From: a bacterium
Lineage (GTDB): Bacteria; Armatimonadota; HRBIN16
Assembly (NCBI GenBank): GCA_025057335.1
Contig: JANWXG010000164.1
Location: forward strand, 1-6,178
Reading direction: 5' to 3'
Length of the DNA stretch: 6,178 nucleotides
Position numbers and translations under genes: made by a program. Positions 1 through 4,929 of this stretch are shown in pieces. Each line of letters begins with the position of its first letter. Position 1 is the first letter of the stretch. The notes under the pieces were generated by a model. That model searched no databases, had not been told where the DNA came from, and saw only the letters and a program-made list of their open reading frames with translations.

Positions 1-666
1 GGGCGCGGTAAACCTACCATCGCCCTGTATCTCCAGCTCTTCGCGCTCAGGTTCTACCTGCAGGGCGGGGGCAACGGCGCTGTCGTCGGCAAACGGCGTT
101 GCCTGCTCTCCTGGCTCCAGCTTGATGTCGTCGACCCAGATGCCATCGGTAGGGCTCTCGGTGATGAGGCGCAGCGTGAAGGGCACGTCGCCTTCGCCTG
201 GGGTGAAGGTCATGCTCACCCGTTTCCATCCGTGCGGCGAGGCGGGCAGGCGCATCCGAAACTGCCATCCGCCTCCGCCTCCCAACCACGCGACGCCTGG
301 ACGAGGGCTATACACGTAGGCGCTGAGAGTGTACCGCTTACCCGCTTGCAGGGGGATGGGCAACTGGTATTCCGCCATGCCATATACATGGGCGCCAAAA
401 GGCGTGCCGTTGGTGATGAATAGGGAGCGTTTTCCCGTGCGGGCGCGGTCTGTGACAACGCGCAGGGTAGCGTCGGTGTTGCGCGGTGACCACGACCAGC
501 CCACAGGAACCCCGTCGGAGCCGACCTCCTCCAGACTGGCGTTGCGAAGGAGGTTTGGTTGGGGTGTGAAAGGTTCGGTACGGATATCTACCAGACGCAG
601 CGACTGTGCCTGTGCGGTCATGCACCACAGAAACCAGAGGAGAAGCCAGCCTCCTCGCCCCCTCAT
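1..666 (-). CDS. Secreted protein with N-terminal CBM4/9-like jelly-roll domain (partial, C-terminus off left edge)
   Basis: The frame is open from an ATG at 664-666 to the left edge, giving 222 residues of a longer protein. Residues 1-20 look like a Sec signal peptide: a basic start (RGRGG), a hydrophobic core of Leu, Trp and Phe, and an AQA site before Gln21. Residues about 38-194 have the pattern of a family 4/9 carbohydrate-binding (galactose-binding-like) domain: NLLRNASLEE, DGVPVGW, a G-x-x-S-L strand, the LQAGKRYTLSAYVYS strand, GWKRVSMTF and the closing WVDDIKLEPGEQATPF. The exported protein probably binds a glycan or sits on the cell surface; its catalytic or other part is not visible. 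AGAGG at 674-678, 7 nt before this ATG, supports the start. An alternative in-frame ATG at 685-687 overlaps the stop of the upstream gene as ATGA but lacks a Shine-Dalgarno sequence. The fold call is from motif pattern only, and ligand specificity cannot be read. Confidence 0.82.
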   Translation of the reverse strand, partial: MRGRGGWLLLWFLWCMTAQAQSLRLVDIRTEPFTPQPNLLRNASLEEVGSDGVPVGWSWSPRNTDATLRVVTDRARTGKRSLFITNGTPFGAHVYGMAEYQLPIPLQAGKRYTLSAYVYSPRPGVAWLGGGGGWQFRMRLPASPHGWKRVSMTFTPGEGDVPFTLRLITESPTDGIWVDDIKLEPGEQATPFADDSAVAPALQVEPEREELEIQGDGRFTAP

Positions 667-683
667 GTCCAGACCTCTGACTG

Positions 684-1697
684 TCATGCGTCAGGTATGG
701 GCCCGCTGGGCTCTACCAGAACCCCCCGCCCGCACATGACACCGATACCTGCCCTGCGGGCTGCTTCTATCGCCGCGGGGTCAACGCGGATGGCGTACAT
801 ATACACCAGATAAGGTCCAGACACCCCTGCCTCGCGCAGGCGACGTCGGAAGCCTGTAGACTTCATGCGGTTCGCCCAGTCGACGACTGCACGCTGGCTG
901 AGACGCGCCTTGCTCTCAGCAACCACAGTGAGCTTATCACCCTGTGGCGACTCGACAGGCAGCACGACATCGATCTCCTCGGCACCATCGAGGCGCAGAG
1001 GGTAGCCATCCTGTGGAACGATGTAACCCTGCTGGCGCATCAGCGTGGCTACAGAAGCCTGGGCTTCCTCTTCGAGCGAGGCGCCAATGATGTTCGAGAG
1101 CCGCCCTACCTCTGAGGCAAGAGCGTCTACTTTGGCTTCCAGCTTGCTGAAGCGCTGTCTGTTCTCTGCCTGATACTCTTCCACACGCTGCTCGAGGCGA
1201 TGCTGTGCCTCCCACACTCGGCGGAACTCTTCCCGAGTCTCTTCGCGATACTGCTCTAGACGCTCGTCTGTGCGACGCTGTGCCTCCGCCAATTCGGCAA
1301 CGCGCTCATCCGTGCGACGCTGTGCCTCTGCTAACTCCGCTATCGCCTGACGCAGTTGACGAATCTCCTCACGGGTCTCTTCGCGATACTGCTCCAGACG
1401 CTCGTCCGTGCGACGCTGTGCCTCTGCCAACTCCGCTATCGCCTGACGCAGTTGCCGAGTCTCCTCACGGCTCTCTTCGCGATACTGCTCCAGACGCTCG
1501 TCCGTACGACGCTGTGCCTCTACCAGCTCTGCCACTGTCTGTCGGAGTTCCCGGATTGCCTCCGTGTTCTCTCGCACCAGCTGCGGCAGAGTGAGAATCT
1601 CCTCGGGCAGGATGAGCGCGCGTAGCCGCTCGCGCCACTCTGGACGCTCCTGCAGCAGGCGCAGCAGGTCTTCGAAATCGCTCACTGTGAATGGCAT
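684..1697 (-). CDS. Coiled-coil protein with C-terminal PD-(D/E)XK nuclease-like domain (DUF3782-type)
   Basis: This is a 337-residue protein from the ATG at 1695-1697; an in-frame GTG at 1704-1706 would add three residues. AGGTGA at 1703-1708, five nt before the ATG, matches the 16S anti-Shine-Dalgarno end and favours the ATG. Residues about 1-45 form a helical head (FEDLLRLLQERPEWRERLRA, then LPEEILTLPQLV). Residues about 45-200 are a highly charged coiled coil built from repeated 14- and 18-residue modules. Residues about 205-330 resemble the restriction-endonuclease-like fold: a helix starting LEEEAQASVATLMRQQGY, the strand EIDVVLP with Asp243, and the strand VVAESKARL giving an E-x-K pair (Glu261, Lys263). 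The likely activity is metal-dependent DNA or RNA cleavage, but target and partner are unknown. Similar coiled-coil/PD-(D/E)XK proteins are common, often in many copies, in thermophilic and filamentous bacteria. It has its own putative extended -10 promoter and lies just upstream of the secreted-protein gene. The family name is from memory of this architecture. Confidence 0.85.
   Translation of the reverse strand: MPFTVSDFEDLLRLLQERPEWRERLRALILPEEILTLPQLVRENTEAIRELRQTVAELVEAQRRTDERLEQYREESREETRQLRQAIAELAEAQRRTDERLEQYREETREEIRQLRQAIAELAEAQRRTDERVAELAEAQRRTDERLEQYREETREEFRRVWEAQHRLEQRVEEYQAENRQRFSKLEAKVDALASEVGRLSNIIGASLEEEAQASVATLMRQQGYIVPQDGYPLRLDGAEEIDVVLPVESPQGDKLTVVAESKARLSQRAVVDWANRMKSTGFRRRLREAGVSGPYLVYMYAIRVDPAAIEAARRAGIGVMCGRGVLVEPSGPIPDA
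1203..1532 (-). repeat. In-gene tandem coiled-coil modules, 42-nt and 54-nt units in order A-B-A-B-A-A-B
   Basis: Within the nuclease-like gene, a 14-residue module A (AELAEAQRRTDERL, two heptads) alternates with an 18-residue module B (EQYREETREEIRQLRQAI, equal to 7 + 11). In translation order the A modules lie at 1491-1532, 1395-1436, 1299-1340 and 1257-1298. The B modules lie at 1437-1490, 1341-1394 and 1203-1256, the last being diverged. The first two B modules match at 51 of 54 bases by my count. One A module is duplicated without its B, as expected for unequal crossing-over or slippage. All unit lengths are multiples of three, so gain or loss of a module keeps the frame and only changes coiled-coil length. 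Confidence 0.85.
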
Positions 1698-1714
1698 ATC
1701 CTTCACCTATCAGC

Positions 1715-1723
1715 ATTATACCA
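1715..1723 (-). promoter_or_regulatory. Extended -10 promoter (TGGTATAAT) for the coiled-coil nuclease-like gene
   Basis: On the minus strand TATAAT (1715-1720) is preceded by TGG (1721-1723), giving a perfect TGn extended -10 element. No good -35 box is present; the hexamer at a 17-nt spacing is AGGCTG (1738-1743), and extended -10 promoters often lack one. Transcription would start near 1708-1710, so the AGGTGA ribosome site at 1703-1708 would sit at the very 5' end of the message, or the message could be leaderless from the GTG at 1706. This is sequence-based prediction only. Confidence 0.5.
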
Positions 1724-1737
1724 TTTCGAGAGAGCAA

Positions 1738-1768
1738 CAGCCTGCCCCCTTCTGTCGAGCGCAGGCTG
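1738..1768 (-). repeat. Inverted repeat between pilin-like and nuclease-like genes (possible terminator or operator)
   Basis: The arms CAGCCTGC (1738-1745) and GCAGGCTG (1761-1768) are perfect 8-bp complements around a 15-nt loop. The repeat lies about 30 nt after the stop of the pilin-like gene. As RNA it could end that transcript, but the following tract (TTGCTCTCTC) is only weakly U-rich, so it is not a classic intrinsic terminator. The arm nearer the promoter also covers the -35 position of the next gene, so it could be a repressor site instead. Confidence 0.4.
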
Positions 1769-1800
1769 CTACACTCTCTGCTTGCGTCACACCTGTCGGT

Positions 1801-2517
1801 CTACCGCTGGGGGTCGTACCAGTCTACCGAGGGCGGTTGTCCAGGGGTTTGCTGCCAGGTCTGTTCAAAGCGGTGCCATTTGGCATGTCCATCCACGAAC
1901 ACGTAGTTGGCTCCACCTAGATGACGGCGGATGGCGACGCTGCGTGGCTCTCTCGCTGCGTCATCCCACTCGGCTTCGTGCTCTTCCGAACCTGGACCGA
2001 ACTCGGACACTTTGGGGGGATTGCCCCAGGCAGCGGGGACAAAGTGGTCGTCTAGCACCCGGTCCGCCAGTTCTGCCACGATGATGCACTGCGCGGGGTT
2101 GTTCACCGCGCCCAGTCGCACTCCGTAGTATGGAGGGTGGTCTGGGGGAAAGTAGCCGTTCAAGCCGTAGGATGCCACGCGCGTCGTGGGGTCGCCGTCG
2201 TTCCAGAGGGGACTACTATCCGAGGGACAACGCTGAAGCAGCTGGGTTCTAACGTAGGGCTGACAGCTCTTCAGCCAACCTGGTCCAACAGGCGCATGAC
2301 CTCCGTCGTACTCGTGTGGTTCGGTGAGGGGGAAACCTTCATCCCAATCCTGCACATACATAGCGATAGCAATGCCCATCTGCCGACAGTTGGACAGGCA
2401 TGAGGTCGCACGCGCCTTCTCCCGCGCCTGTGAAAAAACGGGGAACAGTATCGCCGCCAGTACCGCGATAATCGCGATGACTACCAGCAGCTCGATCAAC
2501 GTAAAACCGCGCCTCAT
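1801..2517 (-). CDS. Type IV pilin-like protein with prepilin N-terminus and H-x9-DG motif (DUF1559-like)
   Basis: This 238-residue protein is a pilin or pseudopilin of the class that starts with a type III prepilin signal. MRRG4 precedes F5-T-L-I-E9, so prepilin peptidase would cut after Gly4 and leave N-methylated Phe with the conserved Glu at mature position 5. Residues 5-27 form the hydrophobic helix (LLVVIAIIAVLAAILFPVF), followed by SQAREKARATSCLSN and QDWDEGFP, typical of large paralogous families in Armatimonadota and Planctomycetes. The C-terminal half carries H199, nine residues, then D209-G210 (the H-x9-DG signature). It probably sits in the inner membrane and is assembled by, or is a minor subunit of, a type IV pilus or type II secretion-like machine. 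Assembly genes are not in this window, so it is likely an orphan paralogue. Five cysteines (40, 44, 85, 97, 144) could give disulphides. AGGAGG at 2522-2527, four nt before the ATG, fixes the start, and a strong promoter lies upstream. Confidence 0.92.
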   Translation of the reverse strand: MRRGFTLIELLVVIAIIAVLAAILFPVFSQAREKARATSCLSNCRQMGIAIAMYVQDWDEGFPLTEPHEYDGGHAPVGPGWLKSCQPYVRTQLLQRCPSDSSPLWNDGDPTTRVASYGLNGYFPPDHPPYYGVRLGAVNNPAQCIIVAELADRVLDDHFVPAAWGNPPKVSEFGPGSEEHEAEWDDAAREPRSVAIRRHLGGANYVFVDGHAKWHRFEQTWQQTPGQPPSVDWYDPQR

Positions 2518-2538
2518 CTTTCCTCCTCGTGTTACTTT

Positions 2539-2552
2539 CTACACAGATGTAG
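2539..2552 (-). other. Possible 5' leader hairpin of the pilin-like mRNA
   Basis: The message would carry CUACA-UCUG-UGUAG, a perfect 5-bp stem with a 4-nt loop, close to the predicted transcription start (about 2554) and 11 nt before the AGGAGG ribosome site. Outer pairing of GUUGC (2552-2556) with GUAAC (2531-2535) is possible if transcription starts slightly upstream. A 5'-terminal hairpin could stabilise the mRNA. The stem is short and could be chance. Confidence 0.3.
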
Positions 2553-2560
2553 CAACTTTC

Positions 2561-2590
2561 AGTATACTCTGCCCGCCCTGCTGTTGTCAA
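2561..2590 (-). promoter_or_regulatory. Sigma70-type promoter for the pilin-like gene
   Basis: On the minus strand a perfect -35 box TTGACA (2585-2590) is separated by 18 nt from TATACT (2561-2566), which matches five of six -10 consensus bases. Transcription would begin near 2554, giving a leader of about 37 nt with a good ribosome site. This is one of the two clearest promoters in the window, seen directly from the boxes. Confidence 0.68.
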
Positions 2591-2633
2591 ACACGAACAA
2601 AGGGGATGTCTAGGGGTAGTTCAAGACAGTAGA

Positions 2634-2647
2634 ACAGCTTGAGCTGT
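2634..2647. repeat. Palindrome ACAGCT-TG-AGCTGT
   Basis: Two perfect 6-bp arms flank a 2-nt centre. The symmetry suits a dimeric DNA-binding protein better than an RNA hairpin, because the loop is too small unless the inner pairs open. It lies 44 nt upstream of the -35 box of the pilin-like gene, so a regulatory role is possible. A 14-nt site like this can also arise by chance. Confidence 0.35.
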
Positions 2648-2669
2648 GGCACGGCTCGCCCCGCAGAGA

Positions 2670-2685
2670 CTGAAGCTGCCTTCAG
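2670..2685. repeat. Short hairpin CTGAAG-CTGC-CTTCAG
   Basis: A perfect 6-bp stem closes a 4-nt loop. On the plus strand it is followed after seven bases by TTTT, but no plus-strand gene precedes it to be terminated. On the minus strand there is no T-run. I record it as a structural element of unknown role. Confidence 0.35.
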
Positions 2686-2765
2686 GATGGATTTTAAGAA
2701 GCGTTTGACGCCTGTCGTGTAAGTAGTGGGCGCAAGGGGACAGAAACCCGCCTACACAGGATTAT

Positions 2766-3099
2766 GGCTCGGCAGAATCCTCTCCCTCCAGCTCCCTTGT
2801 CACCCTGAGCATAGCGAAGGGTCTCCAGAGATGCTTCGCTGACGCTCAGCATGACGAAGGGGAGACGGCTTGGCAGCAGCCTCGCCCTCCAGCTCCCTTG
2901 TCACCCTGAGCGTAGAGAAGGGTCTCCAGGGATGTTTCGGTGACGCTCAGCATGACGAAGGGGAGACGGCTCGGCAGGAGCCTCGCCCTCCAGCTCCCCT
3001 GTCACCCTGAGTGTAGCGAAGGGTCTCCAGGGATGCTTCGCTGACGCTCAGCATGACGAAGGGGAGACGGCTCGGCGGCAGCCTCGCCTTCCAACCTCC
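2766..3099. repeat. Tandem array: three 101-bp units plus a truncated fourth
   Basis: Three direct repeats of exactly 101 bp start at 2766, 2867 and 2968, each beginning GGCTYGGCAG. A degenerate first third of a fourth unit runs from 3069 to about 3099. By my count units 1 and 2 match at 92 of 101 positions, 1 and 3 at 94, and 2 and 3 at 94; there are no indels. The period is not a multiple of three, so the array is not coding. Each unit has two structured parts: a 57-nt hairpin, and a spacer of about 44 nt that can itself fold (GGCTC...GAGCC in unit 3, with AAGGGGAG opposite CTCCCTT). The whole unit is conserved with no variable spacers, so it is not a CRISPR. It lies about 140 bp upstream of the purH promoter. 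Confidence 0.93.
2799..3057. repeat. Three copies of a 57-nt imperfect palindromic element (REP-like) inside the tandem units
   Basis: Copies lie at 2799-2855, 2900-2956 and 3001-3057. Each opens with GTCACCCTGAGC and closes with GCTCAGCATGAC. The inner arms, of the form CTGAGCGTAGCGAAG and CTTCGCTGACGCTCAG, pair over about 15 bp with one bulged base around a 14-nt loop. Copies 1 and 3 keep the stem almost intact, whereas copy 2 has changes in both arms (AGAGAAG opposite TTTCGGT) that do not compensate and weaken it. Closely similar GTCAnCCTGAGC palindromes are, from general familiarity, widespread dispersed repeats in many bacterial phyla. Their antisense reading gives spurious peptides such as MLSVSEASLETLRYTQGD. 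No transposase is attached, and mobility in trans is possible but unproven. Confidence 0.75.
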
Positions 3100-3238
3100 A
3101 TCAACTGGAGGGCGAACCTCCCGGTGAGCCGATGAAACGCACATTAGGCATGGCTCGGTATCCTTGTCGGCAGTAGCGCATGTCAGCGCGCCCCCTGTCC
3201 TCCCGAGCGCGGCGAGGTTGCAGACACTCTGGCATGCC
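3100..3238. other. Intergenic stretch upstream of the purH promoter
   Basis: I see no gene here. A small perfect hairpin CCTCCA-TCAAC-TGGAGG (3095-3111) sits at the junction with the truncated fourth repeat unit. Minus-strand reading frames that cross this stretch are antisense to purH or read through the repeats, and they have no coding signature. Confidence 0.4.
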
Positions 3239-3267
3239 TTGACCGCCGTAAGAGGCTGGGATACAAT
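3239..3267 (+). promoter_or_regulatory. Sigma70-type promoter for purH
   Basis: TTGACC (3239-3244, five of six consensus bases) and TACAAT (3262-3267, five of six) are separated by the optimal 17 nt. Transcription would start near 3274, leaving a leader of about 30 nt before the purH start. That is too short for a purine, PRPP or ppGpp riboswitch, so any purine control would have to act at the DNA level. I see no obvious PurR-like operator. Confidence 0.68.
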
Positions 3268-3302
3268 AAAGAGCAACGTCTCCTGCGGAGGACATGTGGA
3301 AT

Positions 3303-4913
3303 ATGAGCCAGATTCGGCGTGCCCTGCTGAGCGTCTCCGATAAGACAGGTATTGTGCCTTTCGCGTCGGCGTTACACCGGATGGGAATACAGTTGCTCTC
3401 TACCGGTGGCACAGCGCGCCTGTTGCAAGAAGCGGATATCCCCGTCACCCCTGTGGAGCAGGTCACTGGCTTCCCGGAGATGCTGGAGGGGCGAGTGAAA
3501 ACCTTGCATCCTGCCATCCATGCGGGCATCCTTGCTGACCGTCGCAAGCCCGAACACTTGCAGGCGCTGCGCGAGGCGGGTATCGAGCCGATTGACCTCG
3601 TCTGCGTGAACCTGTATCCCTTCGAGAGCACGGTTGCCCGCCCCGACGTGAGCCTGGATGAAGCCATCGAGAACATCGACATCGGCGGTCCCACGATGGT
3701 GCGCGCTGCCGCCAAGAACCACGAGAGCGTCGTCATCGTAGTTGACCCCGCCGACTATGACGCCGTCGTAGAGGAGATGCGGGCAAGCGGTGGAGGGGTG
3801 AGTCTGGAGACGCGCCGTCGGCTGGCGGCGAAGGCGTTCGCACACACTGCGTTCTACGACGCGCAGATTGCCTCTTACCTGCGGCAGCAGTTTACGCCAG
3901 AGAACCTCTTGCCGCAGGAGCTCACCGTCGCCCTGCGCAAGGCGCAGGATCTGCGTTACGGCGAGAACCCTCATCAGCAGGCAGCGTTTTACCGCGTTCC
4001 CGGTTTCTCGGAACCCAGCATCGCCACCGCGCGACAGCTACACGGCAAGGAGCTCTCTTACAACAACCTGCTGGACTGTGACGCCGCGCTGGAACTAGTG
4101 AAGGAGTTCGCCCACGATCGCCCTACCTGCGTCATCATCAAGCACACGAACCCCTGTGGCGTGGCAGTAGCGGACATGCTACCTGACGCAGTGGAGCGCG
4201 CGCGACTGGCAGACCCTGTTTCCGCCTTCGGGGGGATTATGGCGCTGAACCGCCCAGTAGATGCAGCAACCGCTGAGAAGATCACTGCCCCCAACACCTT
4301 CTTCGAGTGCCTCATCGCGCCCGCGTTCACAGAAGACGCCCTGCCCATCCTGACCGAGAAGAAGAAATGGGGGGCGAACCTGCGTCTGCTGGAGGTCGGG
4401 GCGCTGACGGCACCGCAGGAGGGGTGGACCCTGCGCGGGCTGACAGGGAGCGTGCTGGTGCAGACACGCGATGTGCTGTTGTTGCAGCATCCGCACACGC
4501 CAGCGGGACAGACTCCCCACACCTTGCAGGCGCTTACTGTGGTCACAGCGCGTCAGCCAACTGACGCGGAGCTGGAACAACTCTTGTTCGCCTGGAAAGT
4601 GGTTAAGCACGTCAAGTCCAACGCCATCGTGCTGGCGAGGGATTGGGTGGTTGTGGGCGTGGGAGCAGGACAGATGAACCGCGTGCAGTCGGTGCGTTTG
4701 GCAGCAGAAGCGGCGGGCGAACGTGCGAAGGGGGCGGTGCTTGCCTCAGACGCCTTCTTCCCCTTCCCTGACAACGTGGAGGTGGCTGCGGCAGCAGGTG
4801 TTACCGCTATTATCCAGCCTGGTGGATCTGTGAAAGACCAGGAGGTTATCGCCGCCGCGGACAGGCTGGGGGTAGCGATGGTGTTCACTGGGATGCGTCA
4901 TTTCCGCCACTAA
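3303..4913 (+). CDS. purH: Bifunctional AICAR transformylase / IMP cyclohydrolase PurH
   Basis: PurH catalyses the last two steps of de novo IMP synthesis in the cytoplasm: formyl transfer from 10-formyl-THF to AICAR, then ring closure of FAICAR to IMP. The 536-residue product is close to the usual 510-530. The N-terminal MGS-like cyclohydrolase domain (about 1-195) shows LLSVSDKTG (8-16), LLSTGGTA, GRVKTLHPAIHAGIL (around 63-77) and NLYPFE. The transformylase domain shows RYGENPHQ (218-225), ELSYNNLLDCDAA, and KHTNPCG, whose Lys280-His281 is the catalytic pair. It continues with DPVSAFGG, KSNAIVLA, GAGQMNRV, SDAFFPFPDN (482-491), QPGGSVKD and the typical C-terminus MRHFRH. No key motif is missing. 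The start is chosen at 3303 (MSQIRRALLSV), which matches family N-termini; an ATG at 3294 adds three residues but lies only 2 nt from GGAGG (3287-3291), against 11 nt for 3303. It is first in a probable operon with the downstream exporter. Confidence 0.98.
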   Translation: MSQIRRALLSVSDKTGIVPFASALHRMGIQLLSTGGTARLLQEADIPVTPVEQVTGFPEMLEGRVKTLHPAIHAGILADRRKPEHLQALREAGIEPIDLVCVNLYPFESTVARPDVSLDEAIENIDIGGPTMVRAAAKNHESVVIVVDPADYDAVVEEMRASGGGVSLETRRRLAAKAFAHTAFYDAQIASYLRQQFTPENLLPQELTVALRKAQDLRYGENPHQQAAFYRVPGFSEPSIATARQLHGKELSYNNLLDCDAALELVKEFAHDRPTCVIIKHTNPCGVAVADMLPDAVERARLADPVSAFGGIMALNRPVDAATAEKITAPNTFFECLIAPAFTEDALPILTEKKKWGANLRLLEVGALTAPQEGWTLRGLTGSVLVQTRDVLLLQHPHTPAGQTPHTLQALTVVTARQPTDAELEQLLFAWKVVKHVKSNAIVLARDWVVVGVGAGQMNRVQSVRLAAEAAGERAKGAVLASDAFFPFPDNVEVAAAAGVTAIIQPGGSVKDQEVIAAADRLGVAMVFTGMRHFRH

Positions 4914-4929
4914 GGGGAAAGTACGGAGC

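Larger units (their letters stand above)
2600..2765. other. Non-coding stretch with two short perfect palindromes
   Basis: This stretch lies between the pilin-like promoter and the 101-bp repeat array. I find no convincing reading frame, start with ribosome site, tRNA or known RNA in it. It holds two perfect inverted repeats, listed separately. One minus-strand frame stays open from about 2592 to 2755, but it has no ATG and no recognisable protein character. The sequence could be a decayed gene remnant or a spacer. Confidence 0.5.

Noticed and set aside
1205..1594. Plus-strand frames with repeated RDTAPDARPCDAVPL-like units
   Set aside because: These are antisense readings of the coiled-coil modules. 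The repeat pattern comes entirely from the minus-strand gene.
2592..2755. Open minus-strand frame ending ...QLKLFYCLELPLDIPFV
   Set aside because: It has no ATG start, no ribosome site and no recognised family, and it ends inside the pilin-like promoter. It is most likely chance in GC-rich sequence.
2740..2757. GACAGAAACCCGCCTACA, resembling the 3' conserved region of RNase P RNA
   Set aside because: The matching 5' region (GAGGAAAGTCC) is absent upstream, and the required few hundred bases are occupied by the pilin-like gene and its promoter. Likely coincidence.
2766..3099. CRISPR array
   Set aside because: The whole 101-bp unit is conserved, with no unique spacers and no 25-40 nt repeat alternating with variable sequence. 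No cas genes are present.
2947..3276. Minus-strand reading frame of about 109 codons across the third repeat unit
   Set aside because: It reads the palindromic repeat (MLSVSEASLETLRYTQGD-type peptide), has no ribosome site and crosses the purH promoter. It is a typical repeat-derived false gene.
3268..3302. Riboswitch or attenuator controlling purH
   Set aside because: The predicted leader is only about 30 nt, too short for known purine, PRPP or ppGpp riboswitches. Only a 4-bp hairpin (CTCC-TGC-GGAG) is visible over the ribosome site.
3101..3736. Minus-strand 211-codon frame antisense to the start of purH
   Set aside because: It is the shadow of the clearly real purH frame on the other strand. 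Its Ser/Arg/Cys-rich composition matches no protein I recognise.
4058..4546. Minus-strand 162-codon frame within purH
   Set aside because: It is a shadow frame opposite strongly conserved purH motifs, with no initiation signals.
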